From assembly GCA_015501075.1 (NCBI GenBank), contig JADNYJ010000233.1, positions 1 to 55,602 of the forward strand: a stretch of DNA of 55,602 nucleotides, read 5' to 3'. This document shows positions 12,030 through 24,929 of this stretch, piece by piece. Position 1 is the first letter of the stretch, and each line of letters begins with the position of its first letter. The notes beneath the pieces are model-generated. The model was not told the origin of the DNA. It saw nothing but the letters and a program-made list of their open reading frames with translations, and did no database searches. This DNA is from Gymnopilus junonius (taxonomy: Eukaryota > Basidiomycota > Agaricomycetes > Agaricales > Galerinaceae). The translations under genes were made by a program, and so were the position numbers.

Positions 12030-13736
12030 CTATCTAAAGTGTGGTATAAAATCCGTCCATTGAACAACACCATACGCACTGTCTGGTAATTTCCTCAGAG
12101 ATATAAAAGCCTCCGTCAGTAGTATAATTCGCGCAACAAGATAAGGCGTCGCAAAAACGGGTAAGAACCTTGAGAGTACTTCAGCTGGACGAGTGGCTAT
12201 TCTTGCACCCAATAATGATAGCACTGTCCCATGAGCAACCAAAAAAATAAATGGGATCACGGTGACGATGACTGAACAGGCCTGCCAGACGACCTTCTCG
12301 GCATGCGAAGGGAATGACAGCGTCCAACCAGTGCAGTGTATCAACCCAAAAAGCGTGCCTATCACCTCGATCACACAGAAAGACAGAACATTTTTCCTAA
12401 TGTTCCTTCTTGACCAGTCGCTGTTGGAATACACGAAGAATGTAGGGACCTTTAAGTCGTGAAAGTACTCTGAGGCTTCTCGATCCCGAGCCCACATGGA
12501 TCGAAGTCTTCGCGAAACGAGTTTGACCCCATGAACCAGTAAGACATTGCAAAAGAAGAATGGCCGTGATGATTTAAACACGACAAAACCCACTGTAACA
12601 AGGATGTCAGAGTATAGCAAAAACATTTTCGTTGCGGATGGACACACCTGCGGATGACGACTCCTCAGGATTAGTAGGGACAGTTGTACTAACCAGTTTT
12701 GCTTCATGACCCGACACCCTTTGCTGCTCGATTTCGTTGTGGTCCAAAGGTCCCTCAAGAGGGTGCACGGACTGAGATACAGAGGATTGTATCTCTGCAT
12801 ACGTAGGTTCCGAGTCAACGTAGACAACCGTGGCCGTGGTGGACATATAATGTTCACTAGACAGGTCCACGAAAATTGGCGTTGGCAACGGACTAGAATG
12901 TTCGTACAACGTAACGCAGGAGCGAACGTCAAAAGGTTTATTCCACCAAAAGAAGTACATGAGCGCGTTGAAGAATGCCAAAGCGACCGTGGCGATTTCT
13001 AATTGGGTGATGGCAAGGCCCTGTACTTTACGTGATATGCACTGTATGATGAACCAGGACGTCTGTGCGATCGCCAGGCCTTTCGATAGTTGATCCCCTT
13101 TACTCCTATCTTGGATTTCGTCTTTAGTTATCCTTGGAAAAGCGAGCTTCTTGGCCTGCAGAAGATCATGAAACTCTTGAGGATGCAGGGCTTTGTCGCT
13201 ATCGCTGTCGTTTCGTGCTGCCAGTCTGAATCCACCCATCTGTAGAAAGTGTGCATGCGTCATAGTCCAACCATAGGCTTCCGAGGTCATGTTAACATGG
13301 GCAGCCTTTTACATTTCATTTGAATTGACATACCTCTAAACGACCGAGATATCATATAAGCACCCATAAACTGCCTTAACGCCCAAAATAAGACCAGTTC
13401 TGGGACAAGAGTAGCCCAGAGCATTAGCTCCAGCCTTCGTAGGAGGATTCGAAAACTTCCGTCATTGGGATCTGGGATGTTAGGGTGAACGGACACCCAC
13501 GTGCAGGCAAATATCGTAGCCAAGCACCCCCATAAGATATCCCACAGTGATCTCTGGCTTTGATAGGAAGGAGAGGGTAGTTGCTGCTGTAGAGTAGATT
13601 GGACAGTTGAATTCGCGACGTTGGACAATGGGGATGCAAGCCCGCCGTTTTGAGCTATCAAGACAAAGCCAAGTGTGACAAGCATCCTGTACAAGACGAG
13701 GGGTTTGTTTCCTAGGCCGCTGAGCTTTATAGCCAT
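12030..13736 (-). CDS. Multi-pass membrane protein, basidiomycete-specific family
   Basis: Three exons join cleanly: 13736-13334, 13277-12648 and 12592-12030, with introns of 56 and 55 nt. The second intron has a CTGAC branch-like element. The product of about 530 aa starts with a signal or first membrane helix ([15 protein letters not shown]). It carries the segment [20 protein letters not shown] plus NIPDPND, a hallmark of a large uncharacterised family in Agaricomycetes. Next come several hydrophobic helices, including [20 protein letters not shown], then a variable hydrophilic linker, then four C-terminal helices ([56 protein letters not shown]). Function is unknown; transporter- or channel-like topology is inference. 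The frame is intact, unlike many neighbours. Confidence 0.8.
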
Positions 13737-13875
13737 TGATAACCATGCATGGGGCAGTGCAGAGTCTAAAAATATTGTCGCATAGTCAGAACGGCACGGA
13801 AGAGCATAGCCAAGGCGAGGGCCCTGTCAGTAGCAAAAAAATTAAGGGAAACAAGGGTCACGTGGCAAAAGTAAT

Positions 13876-13978
13876 GCTCCCTGCAAGGCTCGAACTTGCG
13901 ACCTCAGGATTGTATGACCATACGATCACTCACATGTAAGTATGAGACCTGCGCTCTAGCCAACTGAGCCAAGGAAGC
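13876..13978 (-). tRNA. tRNA-Met (CAT), elongator, with 30-nt intron
   Basis: On the minus strand, exon 1 (13978-13941) and exon 2 (13910-13876) form a 73-nt cloverleaf. The 7-bp acceptor stem has one G-T pair, the D stem is GCTC/GAGC, the anticodon loop CTCATAA is interrupted after position 37 by the intron, the variable loop is AGGTC, and the T arm has GTTCGAG. The anticodon is CAT. The T-T mismatch at 31-39 also occurs in yeast elongator tRNA-Met, which supports elongator rather than initiator identity. The intron 13911-13940 is in the canonical position for tRNA splicing endonuclease. Intact. Confidence 0.93.
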
Positions 13979-14217
13979 TTAGCAACGCTGTCATCAATGA
14001 ATTTACATATCGGGCAGCACACTAGCATAAAGTTCAAATCAGCCGTTATTGCCAAGGTTTTAAATCATGCCGACGCAGTTATTTCCGATGCATTGAAATG
14101 ATAGTACATAATTATTGATAACGTCGTCTAAGCTTCACAACAGTACGGATACCCATTAGTAGGATGTTCATATCAGTAAGAGATACCTAGAGAGACAGGA
14201 AATACAATTATCGGCCA

Positions 14218-15640
14218 TCACGACCCAATTCCAGCTAAAACCTTGAATACATCTTCTTGTCTCTCCTTAAACGCCTTTAAGCGCGTCATACCGAGACTGA
14301 GGCCATTAATCCGATTAGCGAAAGCCACTCCACGGCCTTCCACACTGCGCCTGCCATCCCGAGCGTCGCTCAGGCTCTGGTCGTATCCGACGCCCTCCTC
14401 CAAAATCTTCTTCACCCTGTCCAGCCGCGAAGGAGGTACGTCCTTCCCAGCTTGTACCAAATCGATGGCAGTCTTTGTATCCTCCTCTTCGATCTCCTTC
14501 GCCTGGTGCCCGATGCCAGCTAGCTCGAGCATGAAAGGCCGTAACGCCTTGGGGCACTCCTCCAGCGTTAAAGGTTTCCCTAACACACCGACGATTGCGC
14601 CGTCTGGGGTGACGGAGGTCGTAGCGACATCAAGGATGGCGAATGCCACAGAGGCAAAGTACGCCCGCGTTCTGTCCCGTTTGAGTAGTCTGCGCAGGGA
14701 AGGTTGTCTTTCTAGAGCATCAGCGGATTGAGGCATAGAGTGTTTCGCGAATAAATTCGATGGCGGGCGAGTCTTGGGCGAGTATTGAAGGTGAAGATGG
14801 TGTTCCACCGAGAGTCGAAGAGGAAGATGAGAAAGTAGATCGGGAAGTAGAGAAAGGGGAGAGTAATCCAGGAGATTGGGGTGGTAAATTAGTGTTGCCA
14901 TTCGGTGAAGGGTGTGCCGGGTATGGATTCGGAAGTTCAAGTTCCAGTGAGGGCCGTGGAGATGAATTGGGCGATGGTTCGTATACCGGAGGAGGGACAA
15001 AAGACGCCTTTCGTGGCCTGGAAGATCCCTCTGGTCACCACCAGCATCCAACGCTGCCTGTAAATCCGAGGCGTAGCGGTCTTGGAAAGACCGGCGCTGG
15101 CTGATTTCGATAGCCACCGCACGAAGATCAGCGGCGATCCCGCTCACTACTTGTCTGGACTGGTGCGTTTCAGGTAGTAAAGGTGGCAACCCACAGATGA
15201 CTCGTGCGAGGTCATGCTGAGACTCTGGTATGAGGTTCTGGATGGATGGCACGGTGTTCGCCCAAACACGAAGGAAGGAAATGAATGGTGCAGGGCAATT
15301 TTCGTATGATAGTTCCATTGGTTGAGAGGATGATTTGGACAGCCGTGGAAGCGGAACCGAGGGTGGGTTCGTGGTACATCGTAGAGCAGCAAAATACAGA
15401 CATAGCGCAGGACCTAGCACAGTTCCACAAAACCTCGTCAGCTATAGGTGATCACCAGGACTTGTTATATATTTACGCACCTGTGATCATCAAATCGCCC
15501 TCCGCACTGGCCAAAACATCCGCATCAAGAAGCCGTTCGGCTTTTGCTTGTGTCAATGACGACTTGAGGTAGCTGTGGAAGCTATCCTGAATATATTTCT
15601 CCGACAGCTGAGAAGAAGAGTTATTTTGGCTTGCAGGCAT
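14218..15640 (-). CDS. Unrecognised protein, two exons
   Basis: ATG at 15640 opens a helical N-terminus (SEKYIQDSFHSYLKSSLTQA). A 67-nt intron (15414-15480) is followed by a frame open to the stop at 14218. Clear helical segments are PFISFLRVWANTVPSIQN, SGIAADLRAVAIEISQRRSF and TRAYFASVAFAILDVATTSV. The open frame between roughly 15030 and 14730 is suspicious: the shifted frame there is a normal Pro/Ser-rich linker (VPPPVYEPSPNSSPRP) that runs into AIEFIRETLYAS. Compensating one-base differences in a GGG run (about 15029) and a CC pair (about 14729) would restore it. The total would be about 450 aa. Function unknown. Confidence 0.65.
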
Positions 15641-18600
15641 GAAGAAAGTCGAGGATAAAAAGTCGAAAGAGTCAGGTCCACTTTTCTGACCGCGTTTTTA
15701 TTACAGAATCTCCGATGAGGCTGTGTACCGTCATATTACCCACGTGTGGGGGCAGTGGCGGATCATCGGGGGGCGGGAGGCGGCTTCAGCCGACACAGCA
15801 CAGTCAGTAAACGCCCCAAACCCTACTAGAAGGTAAAATAAAACAAGTAAGATAACGGCAAATCGATAAAAATGCGCAATGGAAGGGCGCGTTTTGAGAA
15901 AGAATCTTTTTCAAAAGAAAATCCGAGTATCGCACTGGCAGTTCAACATGGCGGTGTGTAAAGAACGTGATGCTGCGCGCTCAAGTTGGGACTCTTTAGT
16001 TGTGCTTGACTATTTGAAAGTCTGAGGCTTACCTTTATTAGCAAGAAGAGATATCATTCCCCTTGACCGCTGGTGCAATGACATTCAAGCATCAAAATAT
16101 GTGGCTGAGAAATCCAAAAGAGTGGGAAAAAACTGTTTTTGTCGTGAAGGACAGGAAGGAGAAATTACTTCGACGGAGTATATGAGAAGTCTTATACGTA
16201 TGGCAGGTCTGACCTCTTCGGTTGATAGCCTAAGCTAGGAACATAAGAAGACCGATGCTTCTGCTTTTCACTTTTAAATCTCAATCCTCGGCTTCTCGAC
16301 ACAGAACATTGAACAATAATAAGTAGTCTATTATTGCATAATTTATATACACTTGAAACCAGTATCTTTGAGCGAAATTCGCCTTTCAGCCAGTTTCACC
16401 CACGTCCCAATGATATTCAGAGGCATGATTTGTAGAAAATAAGAAAATATTTGAAACAGAAAAAAGAGAAATCTACTATCGTCAGAAGTACCTCAATATC
16501 CCCAGAATGATAACTGTATTCAAAATCATTGTACTCTACAATGCGCTGAGCAGCGGGAACCGGCCCAGACCGAGAGCATCAAGAGAGCATGTGCCTCGGT
16601 GCGCTCTCCGATGAGCATGACCGCTGTCATGAGATTGACATTTATGTAGCATATATTTAGGAGATCTTATAGACAGAATCCCGGTGTGTCCAACGCGCCT
16701 GTGTCTGGCAGTGTGGCAGGCTACGTTGACGCCTGGTCGGGGAGCTGCGACAGTTGTGCGACAGAGCTGCGAGCAGTCACTGTCACTGTCAGTAGTACGC
16801 ATGGTCGCCGGAACGACCAACCGGTCAGGCGCACTTCATTGTAAGATTACGTGATTGTACAATGTAATGGAAAACCATCGGGCGGAGCCGGTGCATGTTT
16901 CATCTCGGCTGTATTCTGCGCCCTTACCCGTTTTTCTACCTGATCGTCCTCAAGGACGATGAGACTTCATTTCCAACAATCTTACACCTGTACTGTGGTT
17001 CATTGTCATATCATTCTCAGACAGCGGGCTTGTCCACTAGGGACCTTAAAGTTTGACGACAGGGCGGCGATGAATGACTGCTCCTGCTCTGAGTCTTACG
17101 CCATTTGCGCTTCAGAGATGATGGACTTCAAAGATTTTGTGCTTTTATTGATCGTCTAAATTCGGAATTTCAACGTCTCATCTTGGGTGCCTTCTATCGT
17201 TGGCATTGAGGGCTTGGTGCTATCTTCCATGCAAAGTCTCTGCGGTGAATAAACCGCCTTATGTCTTTCGTATATTGTGCGGAAAGAGTTTTGCCTCAGA
17301 TTCTCACTTGCAATTGTCGATACTCGTTGTGTGCCTCTGGAAATTTGTTTCATTTCATTTCATTGCTCTATGGTCAATTTGGGTTATTTCTAACGATCGC
17401 AAGAACACTGGGGGTGGGATACCGGAAAGGACCGTTTTCCTCCAGCGGTTGTAGTTGGAGAATTTGAACATTATGTGCGTCTGGAATAACTCCGAAGCTG
17501 TTTCGATATTTTATTTCTTGCTCGGGCGTTGTTAATGCTAAACGTGTAGTGAAGTGGTGTTATTCGGGTCTGATACTTCTTGCTATGTATCGGGCGACCC
17601 AGGATAGGACAGTGCCCTATATAATGCATTCTTATCATATCAAAGTACTTGCAGGAGCTCCACCAGATTCGAATGCAAACTTACGTTTTATCAAATATCC
17701 AGAATATTCTTTTGTGGATCTAAATTTCAGTGGGGCTGCGTGCATTGGCAGTAGAAGGCACTGGCACCGGCTCTCCCAATATTCAGCCTCTCCGCCAGGA
17801 GAAAGGATTTAAATTTGTTTCCGATTGTTCTCATTGGGCTACTCATTGTGTCCTTTTCTCGTATACCACAATGGCAGATGAGCTGGATTCTTTTTCTCGG
17901 TATTCAAGCACATTTAAGAGGCAGGGCGATGAAGAGCGATAAAATCGGTTGTAATTGCTCTTTCGTTCCTGTATTGAGCACCCTATCATGGTTATATGAT
18001 CATTTCGAGGGCCGGAGGATACGCTCGGGGTTAGCTAGCGTGCCTGAAAACATCACAGGAGTGCCTCGACCGTGCTAAAAATAACCAAACTGCCGCCGCA
18101 ATGTCACTTCTCTACAATTACAGCCGCCCAACACTATTCAATGCGGTAGTTCATCCGAGCATCATTCAAATCTGTCATATATAGCATGGTCCAGGAGTGA
18201 GTAGATTCCGACATCGAGGCTGTGTGCCAACGCGGTTCCGTGTTGGAATCCCCGGAAAGTGCATCCCTCACGAAATTAATTTCAATAATCGTTCTCCAGA
18301 CGCAATGGTTACATACGGAAGACGTTTCTATGACGTCCATACTCGGTAAACCAGTCACGCCTTTGGACGTATCTGCATTTCTTGCGTCCTCTTGTGGCTC
18401 ATGCTAGGTCATATAGCGTAGTGTTTGACTCATTGGCCCCAGTGTTACGGTTCCATTTCCCCTGTAAACCAAACTTATAAATGTATAATGGTTTTGCTAT
18501 CCCGGTTTACTTCTGAGTCTAGGCTTTTAACATTGGAATGGTGTTCACACCGGTTAAGCCCTTGATAAGGTTTTATTCTTGGACGATTGTATTCGTAATG

Positions 18601-20342
18601 ATGAACTCCAACCTTTCCTTCACTTCAATGTCAGTTACAGGCATTTCTTGATTCCTAAGTTATGATTGTGCACGAATGGGATGTCGAAGGTCTGTGGAAT
18701 TTCTATTAGAGTTTTGGAAATACCGTCTGGCTGCATCATAACACCGGTCCTGTCAGAGTAAAGTACTACCGTTCGCAGGAGAATTCCATTACTCGTGAAT
18801 AACGCGGGTTACAACTGTCTTCGACTTCTGAAAAAATACGGTGGATTTATTAGATATAAATTGTGTGAGACTACTCTAACCTCTTTCAAGAAGAAATCAA
18901 GTTCAATACTCGTCTCCAACTTACTGGATTGTTTACGAACTTTCTAACTAAATATAAACATTATATACATAATCAGGTGCTTTTCTATTTTTTTCTGGAT
19001 TAAGTGTATAGCATTGAAATTTGAATGAGGGGAATAGGCTCGTTCTGAAGGAGACGGGTGGGTTCTAGAGCGGGCTCGGTTACTTCTTGTCGTGTCATCG
19101 CCAGTATTGCGTCCTATGTATTTTTGGTCTGAAAGAAGCTTTACCTTCGGTTTATCATCTTGGGAAATACGACTAAAATATCTAACTTCTAAATGATTTG
19201 CGCACCATCATCACTTGTCAAGCTTCTTGAAATCCGGGTAATGAACTCTATACATCATCTATTCGGCCATTGGACTGAAACGTGAAACTCAGACAAGTAA
19301 CAGGTTCCCATAACGAGGAGCTCAAGGTCTGAGCATGGGATAACAAAAGAATGACTGATGCGTTGTTGGCGGCACTCAATCTTAATTTAAAGCGCTCGAG
19401 TGCGTGTGTACTTCCCCTTCCGGAGGCATGCGGCGGGAGCAATGACTTGGGTGAGATAATAATTGATACAACGATGATGGCAATCACGATCCACCCTAAA
19501 TTTAGGCTTAAGCAGTGGTGAGAGTCTATCTGAATGTTCCAAGTTCGCTCTCTTTCAAATGGCTAAAATGACAATTCGAGACTATGTTATAAGCAGGCCG
19601 ATATTTTTGCAAACAGCGTGTAAAAATAGTCGAACTCGTTTATATTTATCTTACTGTGCGTGCAGATATCGGAAGTCAGAGTTACTCAACGTTCGCTCAA
19701 CAGTTTTATACGCAGTACGATTGAGCGGGACAGGCTGTCTTGGCAAATAATCTGTCGCCGGTTGGTGACGGAGGTTGGACATGTTCCGCTCCAATGACTC
19801 TGTTCCGATCATGATCTCTATTGTCAAATCTAGCCCGTCCAGTCAGTATCGCGTTCTAGACCACTCTGCAGTATTTCGAGGCACATTTATGCTTACTTGG
19901 GACCGGGATCTTGATTCTTGACCATTTTTCTAAATCTAATCTGCCAATACTTTATACCTCGGAGAAACTAGAAAGATCGTTGTTTTGCAGAAAGTTCATC
20001 ATCTCCCACAACTAACACTCGTCTCCCAACGAGCGGCAGGTATAATGCAGAAGAGACACTGTAGATCTCTCTCTCGATGATTCCGCGGCTAAATTTGTAC
20101 GTGACGAGTTACCATCTTAGTTCAATCGTAGATGGCCTATTGACAGTTTCAAGCTGCATTGCCCTAATAATGTTTACCATTTACTCCTAGTGTATATTCG
20201 TGATTAAATTAGTCTGCTCAGTGCTTGCAGTTTCAAGTTGGCAGAGCAGGGGTTACTCCATTCTTCGAAGAAATTCATATTACACAGCTGTCCGCGCGTA
20301 TATATTGCACGCTTCAGAATCCAATTGACCTCAACAATCGCC
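15641..20342. other. 4.7-kb stretch without a supported gene
   Basis: Short open frames occur on both strands, such as 16536-16820 minus, 17549-17812 plus, 17815-18078 plus (hydrophobic start) and 19248-19487 minus. None has a recognisable motif, matched splice sites or a coherent continuation. The sequence could hold degraded genes or old transposon remnants, but I see no terminal repeats or transposase-like text. Confidence 0.4.
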
Positions 20343-22967
20343 ATGTTTTCTCTTGTCCTTTACATAGGCGTTGCTGCATTACCAGCCCTTGCACAGACTT
20401 CACAAGACTGGGCGAAATTAAATGCCACTGTTGGCGGCCGACTTTTCACTGGAATTCCTTGGGCTGAACCGTGTTTTTCGTCGTTTAATGGGAAACGCGT
20501 TAAGCCCGATTCAGCTGAATGTTCTTTTGTTCAACAGAACTTCTTCAACAGTCACTGTATGTATGCAGCCCTCACCCTGATTTGCTACTGACAACGCTTT
20601 CCAGTGAACCGTAGCCAGTTCTTTAGCGCATATGATGCGGTACGTTTGATAGTTGGACGCTAGAGATGTAACTGACTGGTAGTGTGCCCCTTGATAGACC
20701 AATTACGAGACATGTATGGCGACAGGCGACCAATGTGAGTTAGATTGGGAGAATCCGACGAACCCTCTGGCCTTCCAACCTCCAAATGACTGCAAGCAGG
20801 GTAGTATTTCCAATTTCTATGTCAGTGATTTTCCACCTGCAACCTTAATTCTGCTTCTAATCGAAGGCACCAGATCGACGTGAGAAACGCAAACGACGTT
20901 ATGGCGGCTCTGAAGTTCTCGAAATCAACCGGGGTTAGACTCGTAATCAAAAACACTGGGGTAACTCGTTTATAATTATCCAGTCTTCCCCAACTAACAT
21001 GCATTCTAGCACGATTTCAAAGGTCGCAGCTCTGCTCCAGGGTCTCTAGGACTATGGGTAAATCTTATTTATTTAGAACCAGGAATCGGCAGCTGATAAT
21101 ACCCGGAACTACAGATGCATAACATGAAATCTGTGAGTTATTTGAAGTGAAGAAGCATTCATTCGTTCTGATGGTGTACACCAGTTGTCTCACAATCCTA
21201 GATACATCCCTGACGGGTGTTCATTGAAGACAGCCCCTCAGTCGGCAGTCACTTATGGGGTAAGTATACGGATTGATTGGCCCGAGGAAACGCTGATCCA
21301 TTTGAAATCATATAGGCAGGTTCACAATTCCAAGAAATTTACCAATTCGCCCACGACAACAACTTGCTCCTCGTTGGTGGGTCTGATCAATCTGTCGGAG
21401 CTGCAGGAGGCTGGCACCAGGTCTGTTTACTTCGACGGGTCGTCATCGATCGTCGTTAACATCCATTTATACAGGGAGGTGGCCACTCTCCATTGTCTCC
21501 TACTCTCGGACTAGGTGCCGATCGCGCTGTAAGCTAAATACACTCTGATTTGCTTACTTAGCTTACTGACCCATTATAGCTTGAGTACAAAGTAGTTACC
21601 CCAGATGGCGTCTTACGTACAGCCAACGCCTGTCAGAACTCGGACCTTTTCTGGGCGCTTCGCGGAGGAGGAGGAGGAACCTTTGGGGTTGTGCTCGAAT
21701 TAACAGCGCAAGCAGCTCCTTCATCGAGCTTCCAAGTGTAAGTCCAGCCTATCGTGAACCGTTATAAGCCTGTCTATTAACGCATTCCAGTGCCAATATC
21801 AACTGGCCAGTAACAAACGCGAATCTGAAGCAGGTCCTATCGGTCTTCATTGATAACATCACCGCATTGGCAAAGCAAGGATGGGGCGGGTATCTCACAG
21901 TACGCGCCTATCTATTCAATGATTCCGCGTCATCTCATCAAAATCCTAGCCCACAGAAGGGAACATCATTTTACTCAACTCCAAACTTAACACTAAACAG
22001 GCTCAAGAATCGATGCAAGCTCTCATTAGTGTATCAGAGAAATTGGGAGGGGTATCCAACGTCACACAAGTCCCCACTTTCTTGGATTGGTTCCACGAAT
22101 GGGTTGGCGGAACAGCTGGTGATCAAGATGTAAGATTTTATACCACTTTCGCATTGACATGGTAATCACGAAAAGGCTTGCTAGAATATTGGACTTCCGA
22201 TTGCGATGGGTTCTCGTCTTATTCCGGCAGCCAACCATGCGACTGCGCAAAGTCGAGCTCAGCTCTTGGAAGCCATGCTCAATGCCTTCAATAGCTCCAC
22301 CTTCTCCCAAGTGTGTATTACAACTCCATTCGCCTTGAATGAACCGGACGAGGATACCAGTGTCAACCCAGTCTGGAGAACATCACTTTACCACGTACGT
22401 CTTTTGACATAGCCGACATGGGACGCTTTTCTGAAAGTATTTCTAGGTCATCCTAACGAATACTTGGCTCTATAACGCAACACTAGCTGAGAAGAAAGCG
22501 GCATACGCAACGAGTTCTAAAGCCGCTGACTTTTTGCGGGAGATCACGCCTACATCTGGAGCATACGTTGTGAGTGTTGCCGAACCGGTCCAACGAATTA
22601 AAAACCTGATTAACGATATGATTATCATCAGAATGAGGCTGCTGTTCACGAGCCAAATTACCAAAGTATGTTAATTTCCTGCCGTGTTTCAGCCACACGT
22701 AACATAATTCTCTTTCGCTAGCTTCGTTCTGGAACTCCAAGTACCAGAGGTTGCTTCAAATAAAGAACAAATAGTGAGTCATCGAGCTTGACATCTTATT
22801 TACTCCTTCCTACGTACTGACAAATTTGATAGTGACCCTGAACGCGTCTTCGATTGTTGGCAGTGTAGTAAGTGTATTGACCTCAGTTGGTAAACCATTT
22901 CTAAAACATTTGGAACATAGTTGGATGGAAGGGGCAAAGCGCTCCACAATACAAGTGTTACATATGA
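20343..22967 (+). CDS. Secreted FAD-linked oxidase, BBE-like (isoamyl alcohol oxidase type)
   Basis: Oxidises a small organic substrate with covalently bound FAD, outside the cell or in the secretory route. About 568 aa from some 18 exons separated by short introns, all of which I could join in frame. Signal peptide [18 protein letters not shown]. The FAD-binding half has [19 protein letters not shown], with the His predicted to bind FAD, and [21 protein letters not shown], where the position used as the second (Cys) anchor in bicovalent BBEs is not Cys. It continues [20 protein letters not shown] and [14 protein letters not shown]. The C-terminal BBE segment has [30 protein letters not shown] and a final [14 protein letters not shown]. 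No frame break was found. Other genes around are not obviously metabolic, so pathway membership is unknown. Confidence 0.88.
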
Positions 22968-23517
22968 TCGACGGGAAGGTTGTAACAGAAGGAAATTGAA
23001 GGCGCCTGCAGTATATCTCCTCATTCTTTCACTATTTTCATTCTTTACAGCTTCAAACTAGCTATTACTTCGTTATTAGTACCGTAAATATCCGTCTTAA
23101 TGTGCTGATCCTCCATAGAATTATAATCATAAATATAAAATTTTATATCATTATGCGAAGTGAGCCGGATATGAAATTTCACAGAACGATGGATGTCATT
23201 TATGCCTGGTACTTTCTCAGGGAAAGGGGATGACTACCAATGTTAGGCGACATCGTGATAGAGGCATAATAGACTAGCGCAAAAGTTCATGTTGAGCTTG
23301 CGGATGAAAATGTTAAAGATACATCACGCGAAAACATTGATGTACAACGATTCCGAGGTAGTTAGTACTAAGTACAGTAGTAGTTCAAGTATGTCCCAAG
23401 GTCCAACAAAAGCAAGGTCCATTAAATGGAACGGGGAAGGTTTGTGGGCTATAGCAGCCATTGAGGAGAAGGGTATTTGGAGTGGTCTCGATCTTGGCCC
23501 TATATCTAACGAACATA
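22968..23517. other. Intergenic, no gene seen
   Basis: A+T-rich. A short plus-strand frame at 23289-23531 overlaps the end of the minus gene and lacks motifs. Confidence 0.35.
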
Positions 23518-24218
23518 TCAGCAAGGTGTAAATACACGAATGATAGACGCACTTTGAAGCTTTGGACATCCCCCTAGGAAGGAACAGACAAATTCCGTGT
23601 GCTCGTTCTCCTCGTCATCGTCCATGAACTCCACTTTCTTAGTATCCAAAAAACTGTCTGAATACCTAAGTGAAGAGCTAGGTAAGGAAAGAAGCGGCGT
23701 AGGTGACATGGAGGGACCCAGTTGAGGTTCAGAATAACAGCCAGTCGGATAGGTCAAGACTGCGGGCACCCAAGACATAGAAGTATTAGCAACTTCGTCA
23801 TCTTCTGCCGCTGGGTCGCCTCCATAAACTCCTCGTAAGTGAATGAGTAACGAACAAGGGGCGAGGAGGGTGTGGGCTTCTTGAGTACCCTCTTGTGTGT
23901 GCTTTTGGTGGGATGGGATGGATGATAATCGCATGCGGAACGCCGCTGCCGAATCCTTATTTCAGGTGGGGTTGCAAATCGTTCAAAGCATAAATATTTG
24001 GACTGAAACGCTTGGCGTGGTGTTGAGAGAGTAGAGATGATGGAGCACGTAGGTGAATTGGATTGGGCGAAAGATTTCAGGAGCACAAGTATAGCTGCCA
24101 GAATAAAGATAATCGTAGGGCATATCTTGGAAGGAACCACAACAGGAGACAGACCTCCACTAAAAAGAATGTTTCTGGTGGCGATGAACGGATTTAAAGA
24201 GGTCGAACATTCAGACAT
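23518..24218 (-). CDS. Putative single-pass membrane protein, frame-broken
   Basis: ATG at 24218 leads to a transmembrane helix (CPTIIFILAAILVLLKSFA) at about residues 33-51, a basic linker (RIRQRRS, KRVLKKP) and YSFTYEEFME. At that point (about 23817) the frame must change to continue as GDPAAEDDEVANTSMSWVPA, a Ser/Pro/Leu-rich stretch and an acidic patch (EFMDDDEENEHTEF) to the stop at 23518. One extra G in the GG run of ATGGAGGCGAC would join the two halves without a break. No intron can do so. The family is not recognised, and more exons may exist upstream. Confidence 0.5.
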
Positions 24219-24929
24219 TAGAAAAAGGAGGTTGAGTCAGTCAGAAACCCGCATAACGAGTGGAGTGGGCATTGCTTTTTGGAGTCATGTTTCAAGTCTA
24301 CGTTATAGGAAGCTCGCAGGTTGCCCCGTCCATGACTCGGTATGGTGGAATTAGAGTGGAACGGAATGAGGTGATAAGGTCAACGGTAAAGCAAGGCAAT
24401 CTTCCTCGGGGCCAAGAAGATGGTGCTCGGAAGGGCGTCGGATTGGTTGTCACATATGTGGCATAGTAGCAAGAGGCAACCGAGGATGATATTTATTGGA
24501 GATCAATCCGCCATTTAGTAATATATTCGAGAACTTATTAATTAGTAATTCACTGAGTCATCTATTTCTGTAGTTAACACTAGAATATTGTAGATACAAT
24601 GTAGCTACGTATATAAGAGCTCTGTAGAACCATAGAATATTATGCTATTCACCTAAATAATCCCAACAATATTCACTGCGATGTAAGTACATAGAACCAA
24701 AGTAGAACGTGCTGGCGTGTAGAACGTGTACAGTCGCTGATGGATTGACGGGCAGTAATCTAATCTAATCGACTGCCTAAAGTCAACTCATAAGATCAGC
24801 GTCCACACCCTTTTCGACAGTTTTTCTCCATTTTGTTGCCCTCTTTGTTGCCCTCTCATACACGGCCTCGTGCGTTGCTCTAGCCTGCTTTCAAGATAAG
24901 ATCTCCAAGAGCAATATTGTGTTCAATTG
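24219..24929. other. Intergenic, A+T-rich, no gene seen
   Basis: Contains TAG/TAT-rich sequence around 24520-24700. No coding structure. Confidence 0.35.

Noticed and set aside
14760..15104. Gly/Glu-rich plus-strand frame of 114 codons
   Set aside because: Antisense shadow of the Pro/Ser-rich linker of the minus-strand gene.
16536..16820. 94-codon minus-strand frame
   Set aside because: His/Arg/Ser-rich without motif; isolated in a stretch with no other coding signal.
24037..24354. 105-codon plus-strand frame
   Set aside because: Overlaps antisense the membrane-helix exon of the minus-strand gene.
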